From Piezodorus guildinii (Eukaryota; Arthropoda; Insecta; Hemiptera; Pentatomidae), in assembly GCA_023052935.1 (NCBI GenBank), contig CM041292.1:201833799-201897798 (forward strand): 64,000 nt of DNA. The letters are read 5' to 3'. Both the position numbers and the translations under genes were made by a program. The notes beneath the pieces were generated by a model, which was given only the letters and a program-made list of their open reading frames with translations, searched no databases and had not been told where the DNA came from. Below, one piece after another: positions 9,881-21,024 of this stretch; positions within the stretch are counted from its first letter, which is position 1; every line of letters starts with the position of its first letter.

Positions 9881-10732
9881 TTATTTTCACTTACCTATAT
9901 ATGAAATATATAGTAAGGGAGAGTATTGCGATCATGAAAATTTTCGAATTCCAATTTTCAATGGAAAAAAATGTTTTAGTTTAGTTCCAAAATGACCAAG
10001 TCCCGCGAAAAGGTCTGTGTGTGTGTGAGCCCGTGTGTGGTAACTCGTGTAAACTAAAAGTCCTATGAAACTGAAATTTCATATTTAAGACAACTATATG
10101 CCTAAGATGTTACAAAAACTTCTTTATCAAAATCGGCTAACCAGAAGAGCCACTTTATACTTTGCATTTTGCACCTTCTTACGATTTTCTCAAAAACAAC
10201 TCCAACGATTTTGATCAAACTCGCTATGTCAATGTAAAATTTAATGGCCTTAAATGCCGATATTTTAAATTTTCTTCAACTAAAGTACCTTTAATTTCGT
10301 AGATTTAAAAAAATTAGGCAAATCAACTTGTCATCATTGATAAATAACAGCTAATATGAAAGTTGACCGAATTTGACAAACAACTAAAGGTGAAAAGTGC
10401 AAAAATATTTTTTAATGCAATTTTTGAGTTTTTGAGCATAGGAATACTAGTATAGATGTATAATATACCGTTGGATAGCTAAAGATTTTAGAAAAAATAT
10501 TATCTTATACATATTATTGTAAAAGTTAATGGAGATTGATGAAAAGCCGATAAAACAAACTGATTATCATAGATAAGAATATAATAGATTATTTAATAAA
10601 ACACATGTTTCTATTAAAATCCAATGTAAATAATTCTTTAACAATTTATTTTCGTTTCTAAATTTGTTTAAATTTCTTAAATTAATATAAATAACGGAGG
10701 TAAGTGAAAGTCGTGTGTTGGACGCACCAGAT
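9881..10732 (-). mobile_element. RA element copy 2
   Basis: Complete copy in reverse orientation: starts TTATTTTCACTTACC and ends with GTGTGTTGGACGCACCAGA followed by T's. It is more diverged than most copies (GGACGCACC in place of GCCCGCACC). It lies in host intron 3 on the gene's strand. Confidence 0.85.
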
Positions 10733-10809
10733 TTTTTACTTATAGCTTTATAACCAGCGTTTTGTTTTTGATCCCTATCCAACTATTCCGGGATCATCAG
10801 ATCAAATTA

Positions 10810-11651
10810 TTGGGTTGTTTCAAATGAAATGTCTGTTTTTATAGTTTCTGAAATACATAAAGGATTTTGCAGGTCTCTGTTGTTTTCTTCCGACTGTTTA
10901 CATATTTAAAGTAAACAGTTACTAATCCTCTACCTTTGTATTATAAACATTAGCTTCCCAATCAATTACCCACTTTTTAGTATACCTCCAAATATGAACA
11001 TGGAAACACGCAATTTTCGAGTAATATTTTTGTATGAGTTTAATTAAACTCGACCATTCAGCAGCTGAGGCCGCTAGAAATATTTGCAAGGTGTTTGGGG
11101 AAGGGAGTGTTAATGAACGGACCATTCCCCATTGGTTTGCTAAGTTTTCAGCTGGGGATAACGACTTGGAAAACTTGCCCCGAGGAAGACCTTCGTCTGT
11201 AATAGACAACGGTGTCCTCAAACATAAAGTAGAAGGAAACTTGGGAAAGTAAAAAAGTTCGATACATGGGTACCTCATGATCTCACTGAGCGGCATGTTT
11301 CAAAACATACCGTGCAAAAATGAAAAGAACTGGGCTACAAAGTTCTTCCGCGCCCACCATATTCTCCCGACTTGTCTCCAACAGATTACCACCTGTTCAG
11401 GAATTTAGACAACTTCGTCAAAAGAAAACTTTTTGAAAATGATGATCAAGTGAAAAGTGCGTTTTCAGATTTTGTTTCACTTCAAAGCTCAGAGTTTTTT
11501 CAGATGGGGGATAAAAAAGTTGGTGTCACGTTGGGAAAAATGTGTAGAAAAAGAAGGTAAATACTTCGAATAAAATTATCTGGTTTTTATATCATATTTT
11601 TTATAAAAATCCTGTACCTTGAAAACGAACATTTCATGTGACACAACCCTA
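10810..11651 (+). mobile_element. Internally deleted mariner
   Basis: The terminal repeats are TTGGGTTGTTTCAAATGAAA on the left and the inverse of TAGGGTTGTGTCACATGAAA on the right, each next to TA. At about 840 bp it is shorter than a full mariner (about 1.3 kb). A 5' fragment of the same family lies at 62095-62418. Confidence 0.85.
11034..11560 (+). pseudogene. Mariner transposase remnant
   Basis: The N-terminal helix-turn-helix part is visible (HSAAEAARNICKVFGEG...TIPHWFAKF...NLPRGRPS). The middle with the first two catalytic Asp residues is deleted or scrambled between about 11250 and 11360. The C-terminal part is present in another frame (SPTDYHLFRNLDNFV and a tail ending at 11560), preserving the third Asp region. 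Stops and frameshifts make it inactive. Confidence 0.8.
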
Positions 11652-11653
11652 TA

Positions 11654-12381
11654 GTTTCAGCAGGATTTTTCATCATTCTTTTTCTATCATAATTTCAAAC
11701 AAATCTTTCTGGATGTTTCAGTAACCATACTTTATTTTTTAAACACTCTTTCTTGATCGATATTCATTTATGCAATATAAACTTTTTTTGCAGAAAGACA
11801 TCATTCAATTACTTCAATACGCATTGAACTTCAACAGCATTATCTCTTTCGCCAAGCCAGATAGAAGCAAATAATTTATTGAATGACAAAATTAGAAAAC
11901 ATGTGTAATAGATGAATTCCATATGCCATTGAATAGTCTTTGATTATAGGTGAATAATCTAATTGAATATTTACTGTTTGTTATAGTTTTTTTTTTTTTT
12001 TTTTGCAATATTACCACAATGATGTGAATTTATTGCTAATGAGTTTAAGTTTGTTTTTAAATATAACTAAATTAATCAGATAAAAAAATAGTACTGTCAA
12101 AAATTTAGGTAGTCACTACTTGAATCCAACCAATGAAAATCAACTTATGAAGCAGAATCTGGACATAAGGGTTTTAAAAAATTAATAAGTTTGATTAAGT
12201 GACACACTAATAGTAAGGATAATATGAAAGAGTATAAATATTATGTTTTTGGAGTCGATAAGGATTTATTTCATGCAAAGTTCTAATCTTTGACATAGAT
12301 ATATTTAAAGAATAACTTAATATTACATATTTTATCATGTCATCAATTTTATGAACCACTGTATTTTATAATTCTATATTA

Positions 12382-12422
<41 letters not shown>

Positions 12423-13090
12423 AGTTAATCTTAACTAATTTAGTTAAAACAAATAGCATTGCATAATTATAAGCAAATGAATAGCTTACATGCTATGTCT
12501 TTTTTCAAATCCTAATAGCTATCTCTAAAAGAAAAGTTTAATAAACCAAAATGAAAACTTAGGAAGAACCATTTAGAGCACACGCCCTTGACAATAATCT
12601 TTTATTGTTAAGATAAAATCAACAAATTTTTTCTTTTGTTGGCCCCTACCTCACATTTTTAGGCTGTAGGGGAGTTTTCTCAGGGCAGGAGATTTAAGCC
12701 TGAGTTAAAAACCTTACCCCTACCCCCTCTCCTGGCAACGAGACGGGGATTCGTATTTAATTTATCTTTGATTATTTGATTGCCAGGCAACAAGTGGACT
12801 GTTCATGTACGATAACCCACACGGCCAGGACACCTCCTGCGTTAACTTACAAATTATAAGAAGCAAACAAATAAATAATCCAAGATAGTACAGGTGCCTG
12901 AAGTAAGAAAGAGGTAAAAACATTTCCTTCTTGAAGAAACAATCAAGCCCGAGCCTTACCTTTTGCCTACACATACCAGTCTAGACTAAGCTTTTGCCGA
13001 CATACCAGCCAAAGTATGCTAATTAATAAGTACATAATTAATCAAATATGTTACTTGAAACCTTAAAATCTATTGATCTTTGATGATAGA
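11654..13090. other. AT-rich intron sequence with poly-A and a GC-richer patch
   Basis: No gene seen. There are A/T runs at about 11990-12004 and a pure A run of about 37 bases from about 12384. From 12640 to 12990 there is a GC-richer block (CCCCTACCTC..., CAACGAGACGGGG) that may be an unrecognised repeat. Confidence 0.45.
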
Positions 13091-13096
13091 GTTATT

Positions 13097-13530
13097 GTTG
13101 ACCGTTGAGAAATTAGATGAGGAAGATGGTTGGGGGTGCGGTCATCAATTAGAAACACACATTTAAAACAAGTGCTATTTTAATTATGTGCCAACGTTTC
13201 GGCCTACAATGTCCTATTATTAAGTCTATATATTTACAGTATTATCATCTCAATTCTGTTTACTTCCATACTTTATAACTATCATCTTAATTTTGTTTAT
13301 TTCCATACTTTATAACTGTCATTTTATTACCATTTTACATTTAATTTTATTTATGTTCCCATATTATATTACTGTCATATTATTATTATATACCTAACGC
13401 ATTATTAAGTCTATATATTACATTGGTTGTTATCTTGTTTCTTTTAGCACTGATGAAAGCCCACATTGTAGGTGAAACGTTGGCACATAATTAAAATAGC
13501 ACTTGTTTTAAATGTGTGTTTCTAATTTAT
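13097..13530. repeat. RC fold-back repeat, copy 1
   Basis: Two inverted arms of about 65 bp (13147-13212 and 13463-13527; AATTAGAAACACACATTTAA...) flank an AT-rich centre. The left side begins with TTGACCGTTGAGAAATTAG, also found near 19785 and 21150. A hammerhead-like core lies in the right arm. No protein-coding content. Confidence 0.75.
13450..13478 (+). ncRNA. Hammerhead-ribozyme-like motif (RC copy 1)
   Basis: CTGATGA at 13450-13456, a short hairpin (AAGCCCACATTGTAGGT) and GAAAC at 13474-13478 fit the conserved core CUGAUGA - stem II - GAAA. Hammerheads of this layout are known in Penelope-like retroelements. Stems I and III were not verified, so activity is only a hypothesis. Confidence 0.3.
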
Positions 13531-13830
13531 TGATCTTTGAGATTTTTACCAAATTAATAATGAACAAATAGACTCAGTGAATCCGTTATTTTAGTCAAAC
13601 TTTACAAAATAGACAATAGCAACTTAATACTTAGGTTAGGTTCAACTTTGGCTAAGATGAGATAGTCAATTACTCTCTACGATATAACTTGATTAAAAAA
13701 AAAAAAGAAAGATTTGTAGACCTTATTTAATGCCAAATGACATAAAAGAAAATTTGCAACCTTTAGTGCACATCTAACATTATCCTCAGATCTACATTTT
13801 ATAAACCCACTGCTTAACATTAATAAAAAA

Positions 13831-14725
13831 TTTGGTGGGGGCAACACACGACTTTCACTTACCTCGACTGTTAAAAATTATTAAATATACTTCAATTTTA
13901 AAAATATTTGAAGTTGATTTTAATAAAACGTGAAATCATTTTTGTTAGAAACATATGATTTAGATTAAATAATAAACTATATTAAACTGTAAATCAGTAT
14001 TAAGTTTATTCCCCATTCGTTCACTTTATATTACCTTTTACAACTTTGTGTATCAGATAATATTTTTTCTAAAATCTTTCTTTTCCAATGGTATATTATT
14101 CGTCTATATTACTGAACTTATTATCAAAAACAAAAAAAATTGCATTAAAAAAATACTTTTGCACTTTTCTCTATTCAGATTATCAAATTCATTCAACTTA
14201 TATATTTAGCGTTTTTAATCAATGCTAACAACATGAAATGGGTAATCTTTTGGAATGTACCCAACTAAAGGTAGTTTAGAGGAAGAAAATTTAAAATATC
14301 GACATTTAAGCCCTGTCAGACTATTTCAATCAGAATGAAACCTACATGATATTAAAGCCCATTAAATTTTACATCAACATAGCGAGTTTAATCAAAATTG
14401 TTGGAGCCGTTTTTGAGAAAATCATAAAAAGGTGCAAAATGCAAGGTATAAAGTGGCTCTTCTAGTTAGCCGATTTTGATGAAAAAGTTGCTGTAACATC
14501 TCAGGCGTATAGTTGTCTTAAATATGAAATTTCAGATTCACACGACTTATGGTTTTCCGTGCTAGACTTACCACACACACACAGACCTTTTTTCGGGACT
14601 CGGTCATTTGGACTCAGGAGACCCTAAAACGTGTATTTCCATCGAAAACTGGATTTTGAAAATTTTCACTATCACAATACTTTCCCTTACTATATATATT
14701 TCATATATAGGTAAGTGAAAGTAAA
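13831..14725 (+). mobile_element. RA element copy 3
   Basis: A complete but diverged copy in host intron 3: TTTGGTGGGGGCAACACAC start, CACACACACACAGACC microsatellite, ATATATAGGTAAGTGAAAGT end. Confidence 0.87.
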
Positions 14726-14866
14726 AGATTATGCATGATAGTAAGCTCAGCCAGATAATTACTTAAATCTTAGCAGTACATCAAACAAGTAAATGCAATA
14801 GAAGAACAAACTATTTAAAGCATTCATTGTTAAAATGATATAAAATATTTATAATAGACAACTTAC

Positions 14867-14937
14867 AATTTGGAGTTTCGAAACCGATGGAACTTTAAAA
14901 GTTGGTTGAACAGTGGTTAAAGTAGGTGGATTCATTT
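14867..14937 (-). CDS. Host gene exon 3
   Basis: 71-bp exon with acceptor GATTAATTTCAG before 14937 and donor GTAAGTT after 14867. Its first two bases complete a Glu codon with the last base of exon 2; the frame then reads MNPPTLTTVQPTFKVPSVSK followed by LQI and ends in phase 0. Rich in Pro, Thr and Val, probably unstructured. The Met near its start is internal, because exons 1 and 2 join it in frame. Confidence 0.75.
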
Positions 14938-15510
14938 CTGAAATTAATCAGCAAAATATGATTACATTCTTAACAAAGAAACAGAAATAATAATTAATGG
15001 GATTTAATCTCCAAAAAACACAATTTTATTAATATTAATGTTTCAGGCGATCATACATTATCAAAATATAATATACATATCTATTTAGAGCTCTAAATCA
15101 TAATTATATTTATAAGATTAATTTTTCAATTTAATTATATTAATCATTAGTTTCATAGGAGTTGGCATATTAACTTATATTACTATTATTTAAAATCACC
15201 ATAGCAATATTTCAAATTAATTAGTGGAAAATGAAAAAAAAAAAAAATTAATTAAGAGATAGAGCTTGAAATTTATATGCAATATTTTGATAATGGGAAA
15301 TCGCTTATAACGTTAATACCATTATGTTTTAATGAGAACATGTTAAAAGATAATACAGATATCCCGAAGAATGTCTTCTCTTGAATGGTTGAATATAACC
15401 TTCACCTACAAATAGCATTGAACAAATAATTCATATACATATTTTCATTATATTGTATATTTTCACCACAGAAGTTAAAACATCCAAAATTACTAATATG
15501 CTTTTACATT
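14938..15510. other. Intron sequence, AT-rich
   Basis: Intron 2 of the host gene, left of the LINE fragment. No feature seen apart from A runs near 15235. Confidence 0.4.
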
Positions 15511-15522
15511 ATTTCACATGCT

Positions 15523-16167
15523 CTCTCTAACATGGATGCAAAGAGCATTGTCTTGTTTGTGGATTCACAGGCAGCCATCATTGCAGCAACGCAGCCAAAT
15601 GCGTCTCAGGATAACGACGTTGTGAACTGCCAAACTAAAATTGAACAACTGCTTGAACAGGGTATACAGGTAGTTTTCCAATGGATTCTGGGCCATTGTG
15701 GTATTCATGGGAACGAAGTAGCTGACAAGCTTGCAAAAGAAGGTGCAGCTTCAAAACAGTTGATCAATCAAATTCCCAATCGCAGAGCTAAGGACGAAGT
15801 TAAGAGAGCAAAACATGCTTTACTAATGGATTCCCTAAGAGAAAGTTCGATGAACAAACACTGGGGCAAACTTCTTCTGGATGAAGAACGGATACCGGTC
15901 GATTTGAAGAAAAGAGATGCTGTTGCACGGTTCGAATGCTTACCGGCCATGACTACCTTGCGAAGCACTTGCAACGGATCGGAGTAGTAGAGTCTCCACT
16001 TTGCTGCCTTTGTTCTGATAACAGTGAAATAGATGCAGTGCATCTAGAAGTATGCCCCCGGTTACAAAATATAAGTGCTGAAACTCCATCAAGATCGGAG
16101 TGGTATTGGGCTGCCAGATTCTTAATGGCGGAAACCAAAATGGGAAGGCATATTTAAAAAAAAAATG
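15523..16167 (+). mobile_element. 5'-truncated LINE (second RNase H family), with target duplication
   Basis: A 645-bp retrotransposed 3' end with a short A tail (16155-16165) is flanked by a 12-bp duplication ATTTCACATGCT (15511-15522 and 16168-16179). It is unrelated in detail to the RNase H LINE at 1140-2127. It sits in host intron 2, antisense to the gene. Confidence 0.88.
15532..16157 (+). pseudogene. LINE RNase H C-terminal half and Cys/His tail
   Basis: The frame from 15532 contains LFVDSQAAI (RNase H Asp) and GIHGNEVADKLAKEG (last Asp). After a frameshift near 15945, the frame at 15936-16157 gives CCLCSDN...AVHLEVCPRLQ, a CX2C...HX4C knuckle typical of LINE C-termini. The N-terminal RNase H strands and the reverse transcriptase are absent by truncation. 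Confidence 0.8.
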
Positions 16168-16179
16168 ATTTCACATGCT

Positions 16180-16714
16180 GGCCAACACTTTCTTATTAAA
16201 TTAGTATATAAATAGTTAACATCACTTTCCCTACACTTTTTTTTTTCTTAATTAGATGTGCAGGACTAAAAAATAAATAAATAGTATTTCCTAACCATCC
16301 AGTCTCTGCCAGCGTAACTCAGTAACTATCCTCTAAGATATTTTTCTTTAACTTGGAATCTAAACGTCTCTTGCCAATGAGTTTCTAGTTATTGACTAGT
16401 AGCTTTGATGCACAGATTTGAACGTTAATTTTAAACCCATTTTCTTCCCATAGAATGAAACTGGTTGACATATTTTCTTGTTTTTTTCTCATAAATATTT
16501 TTAAACAATGAAATTCCAGCTCGCTCCTGATATGCTGAGAATTATATATTTTTTTTTCAAACTTTATCTTACTATCTTTGCAGATATCTCAGAAATTTAT
16601 AATCACAACCAAATAATGGAATATATTTAGTGAATACACTATAAAGCCTTAGTTTAAGATTTTGGTCGATATTTACTACTGTTAAGAGTAAAATAGCAAG
16701 AGTAAACAACTTAC
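16180..16714. other. Intron sequence, no feature seen
   Basis: AT-rich host intron 2 between the LINE fragment and exon 2. No recognisable repeat or coding signal. Confidence 0.4.
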
Positions 16715-16818
16715 CGTTTAAAACTTTATGTCTGAAAGGTGCTCTTTGAAGCCTCTGCCTTTTAGGAGGAGTGACATCAATATTAATATTTTCTTCATTT
16801 TCATCTGAGGAATCGTCC
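16715..16818 (-). CDS. Host gene exon 2, acidic stretch and basic nuclear-signal-like cluster
   Basis: 104-bp exon with acceptor ATAATATTTCAG before 16818 and donor GTAAGTT after 16715. One base completes an Arg codon from exon 1, then DDSSDENEENINIDVTPPKR QRLQRAPFRHKVLN, ending with one base. An acidic run is followed by PPKRQR, which with KRLR at the end of exon 1 resembles a bipartite nuclear localisation signal. This inference agrees with the SUMO-interacting-like motif in exon 6 in pointing to a nuclear protein. The intron to exon 1 is 160 bp. Confidence 0.78.
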
Positions 16819-16978
16819 CTGAAATATTATTTAATATAGCCTAACATTTTCTCAACTTATATATAGGACAAACATGAAGCTGGAGAAAAATTCTTAGAAA
16901 ATAATTCATCCATTTATAATTTGAAAGAGATCCAATAAATGGATTTTGTAAAAGAATGGAACTGAGCATATTAATTAC

Positions 16979-17058
16979 CTCAGTCTTTTATTCGAATTTT
17001 GACCCCAGGGAAGAAAGGCATACAAGGAATTAATGATCTTATTGAATATTGCAGCCAT
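16979..17058 (-). CDS. Host gene exon 1 with start codon
   Basis: Coding part of the first exon. The ATG is at 17058-17056 with a G at +4; there are 26 codons plus two bases before donor GTAATT. The peptide MAAIFNKIINSLYAFLPWGQ then NSNKRL(R) begins with a stretch that would form an amphipathic helix, followed by a basic cluster. That order (amphipathic N-terminus, then basic clusters around an acidic segment) is also seen in SENP2-type SUMO proteases. No protease domain is visible here, so the assignment is tentative. The start is supported by frame continuity into six further exons. Confidence 0.7.
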
Positions 17059-17300
17059 AATTGAATACATTCAGTGAATTACACATTAACAAACAGAATA
17101 ATTTATTTAGTTCAGAAAATTTTAAACATATGCCTGAAACTTTAATAGACAAAACCACTAACCACATGTATAAACATTATCAAACCGAAACGCTACTAAC
17201 GAATCGTTAGTAACGATACGAGCATAGAAGGTACTGCTAGTGTTACCAGACTCTTGACACAAACTGAAAGTCCCATCACAAATGAAACCGTTCTCATTAA
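17059..17300 (-). promoter_or_regulatory. Candidate 5' UTR and promoter of the host gene
   Basis: Directly upstream of the start codon. It holds a local cluster of CpG dinucleotides in an AT-rich background at about 17180-17220, including the perfect palindrome CTAACGAATCGTTAG. No TATA box can be singled out in such AT-rich DNA. Assignment rests on position and composition only. Confidence 0.3.
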
Positions 17301-18395
17301 TCGATTTATTACGCTAAGCAATTTTCATTTATAATTTAAAGTCATATTACTATAATATTTTAAATAAAAAACCTTTACAGTTTAAATACTCATTACATAT
17401 GAACTATTTACAACTTTATAAAACAGAACACCAGCCTATTATACTAAATTAAATGCTTCATTTCATAAGATCAATTTATCATAATGATTTATCAAAATTA
17501 AGCAATAATAATTAGAATAACTAGAATCGTTATCTAATTTGGAAAAATTAAATTAAAAAAAAATTATTGATATTATACTTGCTTATTAAAATAGTTATAA
17601 GATAAAGTATAATATTGAATACAATTAGAACTCCAATCATTCGATCTTAATTACCTGATATTAGACAAATGCAATAAAAAATGAAGCTTTGATTCCTGGA
17701 AGTAATTTAAAAAAAAAAATTTAATGATTAATCCTCTTATAATTAAAAATATTTTTTATTGCATATAGCGTAATGTATTATAGAATAACTAAATTTTTAA
17801 TATATCCAACAACCGGATCAAAAAGTTTTGCTTTTTTACTACAATTGCCTTTCGTAACATTAATTACTATTTACTCGCCTGATTTTCTTGTTTTTGTTTG
17901 AAAGTGTACTAAATTGCATTCATTAATATTAAAAAAGACAACTATTCTTGTTACATTTCTACATAAGAATAAAAACAATAACTACTAGTCGAATAAGTTA
18001 CACAACTACTTTTCAATGTCATCGGTTTCGAAGAGGAAGTGATCAACTAACTTTCATATCTAAGAAGATGAAATTTTGGTATCTGCTAATGTCTGAACTA
18101 ATAAAAATTACTTCAATATTGATAAAATTATCAATTATTTTTGGCTGAATATTGATATATTGTTAATATTGAATTGTAAAAACCAACCATACACAATTTT
18201 ATAAATTTTTTGGTTGAAAAAGAGAGTAAAGGAGTGGTTAATCCAACTCGGTATATGAATTTGATTCACTTAATTTATTATTATTTATAAGTTATAAGTT
18301 TATGGCTAGTAACCATTGGCTACACGATAAGACGATAATCAGCATCAAGAAAAGATCTTCATCTATTTTCCGATAAACGTTTATTTCTTTTATAG
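17301..18395. other. AT-rich intergenic sequence
   Basis: Very AT-rich, no coding or repeat signal that I can support. Confidence 0.4.
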
Positions 18396-18860
18396 ATTTT
18401 GGTTTATTATTTTCGATAATGAACCTTTGTAATCGACCAAACAAATTAAAACAAAATTACCCCTCCTTCCCCAAATTTGGGGGCTTACGTTTCAAGATAC
18501 GTAGAACCTGAATAACAATGAAAAAAAAAAATCCGTTTGTCGCCGTCCGCGGCATTTCTCCGAAACTGCTGAACAATTTTTTTTTTTTTTAATGCACTAC
18601 ACAAATCCTAAGGCGTCCAACAATGATCACAACACCAAGACGTTGATATCAGCTGATAATTGTTAAAATAGCCGTCGATTAAAAGTGATTTAATTCAATA
18701 ACTCAGTTATTTTGGAAAATAGAGAAAATATTTATTAATGTTGTTTAACCCAAAAACCGCGAATAATTATTTTTTTAAAAAAGAGAAGAAATTGAAATTT
18801 TACCCATAAATACGCCCATAACTCAGTTATTTTTGAAGATGGAGAAAAATATGTATCAGT
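18396..18860 (+). repeat. RB repeat copy
   Basis: Longest clean RB copy: TTGTAATCGACCAAAC, then the core CCGTCCGCGGCATTTCTCC, GTTGATATCAGCTGATAA and ATAACTCAGTTATTTT. The same modules recur at 34050-34245 (inverse), 31985-32203 (inverse) and 44236-44456 plus 46109-46300. No protein coding. Confidence 0.65.
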
Positions 18861-18911
18861 CATTAGAGAGAAACACACATTAAAACATAGTGCTATTTTA
18901 ATTATGTGCCG

Positions 18912-18943
18912 ACGTTTCGCCTACATTGTGGGCCTTCGTCAGG
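18912..18943 (-). ncRNA. Hammerhead-like motif (RC copy 2, CTGACGA variant)
   Basis: On the minus strand: CTGACGA, then AGGCCCACAATGTAGGC, then GAAACGTC. The core differs from CTGATGA by one transition at a position that tolerates variation in hammerheads. Same arrangement as at 13450 and 19935. Confidence 0.28.
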
Positions 18944-19419
18944 GCTATAAAAAAAAAAAAAAAAAAAAAAAAAAAGATGTAATTAGTATATGGCGTATAA
19001 AACCACGAAGTTAAACGCCTTATCATCATTCCTAATCCTAATCCTAAAAAATAAGATAACAACCAATGTTAGTTTGTTCGTTTAACGTCACTTTATAGCT
19101 ACTATGGCTAATCGACGACTGCGTTGCTATCGACTCAATTATACTGACAGGGTACAAGCTCTTTAATTCCGCGTTGTGTAACCTTCTAAATTCCCCAGTG
19201 TTCTCATCCCTCTTTGGGCCAAATATTTTACGTAGTAACTAATTCTCGAAAAACGTTAACAGTAAATAATAACAATTATTCTTGCCTACTGTATGGATAA
19301 TAAGATTTTCGGAGCTTTTGTACGAAGAAATACATTTTGGGTCTGGGATGTAATTTAATTGTTTAATCATTGATAGTTCTAGGTCAGTAATTCCCAACCA
19401 GTAGTCCGCGATATGTTGT

Positions 19420-19708
19420 TTGTTTATTTATTTAAAGTCACCTTATGCTACTATGGCTAATCGGACGATGCTACAGTGGGAGTTCTAAATTTTGCCTATC
19501 CAGGTTTAATTAGGATAGGGATCTTTAACGAGTACCTGACATCGAACAGGCTCGGGACCACCTTTTAACGTCCCCTCTGAAGGACGGCATAACTAAGGAT
19601 TTTTTACTCCCATTAAAAAATCCTAGGGCTACCTGCGGGTTTGAACCCGGTACCTTTGGCATAGGAGGCTGTTGTGTTAACACCACACTACAGGTAACCC
19701 CATTCAAC
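19420..19708 (-). mobile_element. tRNA-derived SINE, copy 1
   Basis: The minus strand starts GGGGTTACCTGTAG, has a degraded A box and the B box GGGTTCAAACCC. The tRNA-related head is followed by a body with two complementary CTAGGATTTTTTAATGGG-type blocks and a tail encoding TTTAAATAAATAAACAAAC. A much better conserved copy is at 21390-21674. Confidence 0.75.
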
Positions 19709-19934
19709 CAATGTAATTATAGACTTAATAATAGGTTTTAATGTGTGTTTATCTCTAATGACCGCACCACCAATCATCTTCCTCATCTAATTTCTCAACG
19801 ATCAACTTAACTTCATCATTTTGAATCTTATCACCCGGGGTCCACAAGCAGATAGCAACCTACCTCTACACCATAGTAATCTACCTAATATTAAGTCTAT
19901 AATTACATTGGGTGTTATCTTGTTTCTTTTAGCC

Positions 19935-19967
19935 CTGATGAAGGCCCACAATGTAGGCTGAAATGTC
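19935..19967 (+). ncRNA. Hammerhead-like motif (RC fragment)
   Basis: CTGATGA at 19935-19941, AGGCCCACAATGTAGGCT, then GAAATGTC ending at 19967. SINE sequence begins directly after it. Stem I/III pairing is not established. Confidence 0.28.
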
Positions 19968-20153
19968 TTTAACGAGTACCTGACATCGAACAGGCTCGGG
20001 ACCACCTTTTAACGTCCCTTTCGAAGGAGAGCATAACTAAGGGTTTTTTACTCCCATTAAAAAATCCTAGGAACACCTGCGGGTTTGAACCCGTGACCTT
20101 TGGAGTCTGTTGGAGGCTGTTATGCTAGCCATCCAGCTACAAGTGATCCCCTA
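19963..20153 (-). mobile_element. tRNA-derived SINE, truncated copy 2
   Basis: Same SINE family, tRNA-related head and half the body. The B box region is GGGTTCAAACCC. It abuts the RC fragment carrying a hammerhead-like core. Confidence 0.65.
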
Positions 20154-20159
20154 CATAGG

Positions 20160-21018
20160 TTCTTATAGTCGGAGATGATGTCTATCTGCCTGCATTTAAT
20201 GCCTATGCAGCTATCATTACCTATGTCAGCAATTATTAGGTGCTTAAAGGTTCCATATAGTTTTTGTTCAATTTTATTGCAGTTATGTTAATATATAATT
20301 TCGTTTGCGAATCATAGTCAGAAGGATGTTATTAAAATAATAATAAATAACAACTGCTTGCCTTTCTACTGCTACTTGATGAGGAAAGTATTTCACTTTT
20401 TTAAATTTGTAAAATTTTGATTTTAGTTTTTCAACGGATTCATCTATAAAATTCTTTCAGAGTTTGTTGTGTATAAAAAAAACTAACATGATATGTCAAT
20501 GCCACGATTAGTTTCTGAACAGTTTGATCTATTTTGTTGTTTTATTTATATATTTTAGACATCTTCACTTAATAGTCTCAGACAACTCCTCTAAACAATA
20601 GTAGGAAAATGGTTTTTTCCAGAGGTTGGCACCAAATAGATTCTAATGATTTTGATGAAACTACTCTAGTCTCTTACTTAAAGCCCTTTAAGAATCATTA
20701 CTGTGAAGTATATTTTCTAATAAATGTACAGACAGAAGTATATTTCCTAATAAATGTAGGGAAAAATGCTTTGAAGAAAAAAAAAATTGTTATCTTTAAC
20801 ATATAAAAACTGAAATAAATACTTAAATAGGGAAAGTTTTAGCCATTATATTAGGTGACAAAAAATGTCATGCTTTAGATGGAATGTCCTGTATGCCTGA
20901 AAAATTTCCCACCATAGCTCCATCTTCTCAACAATCCTATAAATTTAATGCTGTTGTAGTTTTTAATTTCTACTTTTATAATATTTAGTGGAAACTAAGT
21001 GTACAGAATCATAATATT
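20160..21018. other. AT-rich sequence, no gene
   Basis: No supported gene. At 20709-20760 a block containing GAAGTATATTT(T/C)CTAATAAATGTA is tandemly duplicated within a short open frame. That frame starts at 20609, is not conserved in any visible way, and is probably chance. Confidence 0.4.
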
Positions 21019-21024
21019 ATTATT

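Larger units (their letters stand above)
18866..19800. repeat. RC repeat copy 2, interrupted by SINE sequence
   Basis: Left arm at 18866-18945 (GAAACACACATTAAAACA..., inverse hammerhead-like core) and right arm at 19735-19800 (TTTTAATGTGTGTTTATC, CATCTAATTTCTCAACG). The interior holds an A run at about 18949-18975 and a SINE at 19420-19708. A further piece with the hammerhead-like core follows at 19870-19967. Confidence 0.6.

Noticed and set aside
12384..12421. Long A run as a retroposon tail
   Set aside because: No coding remnant, polyadenylation signal or flanking duplication to its left could be identified.
12762..12974. 70-codon minus-strand frame
   Set aside because: No domain or splice context; sits in an unassigned repeat-like block.
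20609..20806. 65-codon plus-strand frame
   Set aside because: Contains an internal tandem duplication and has no splice or homology support.
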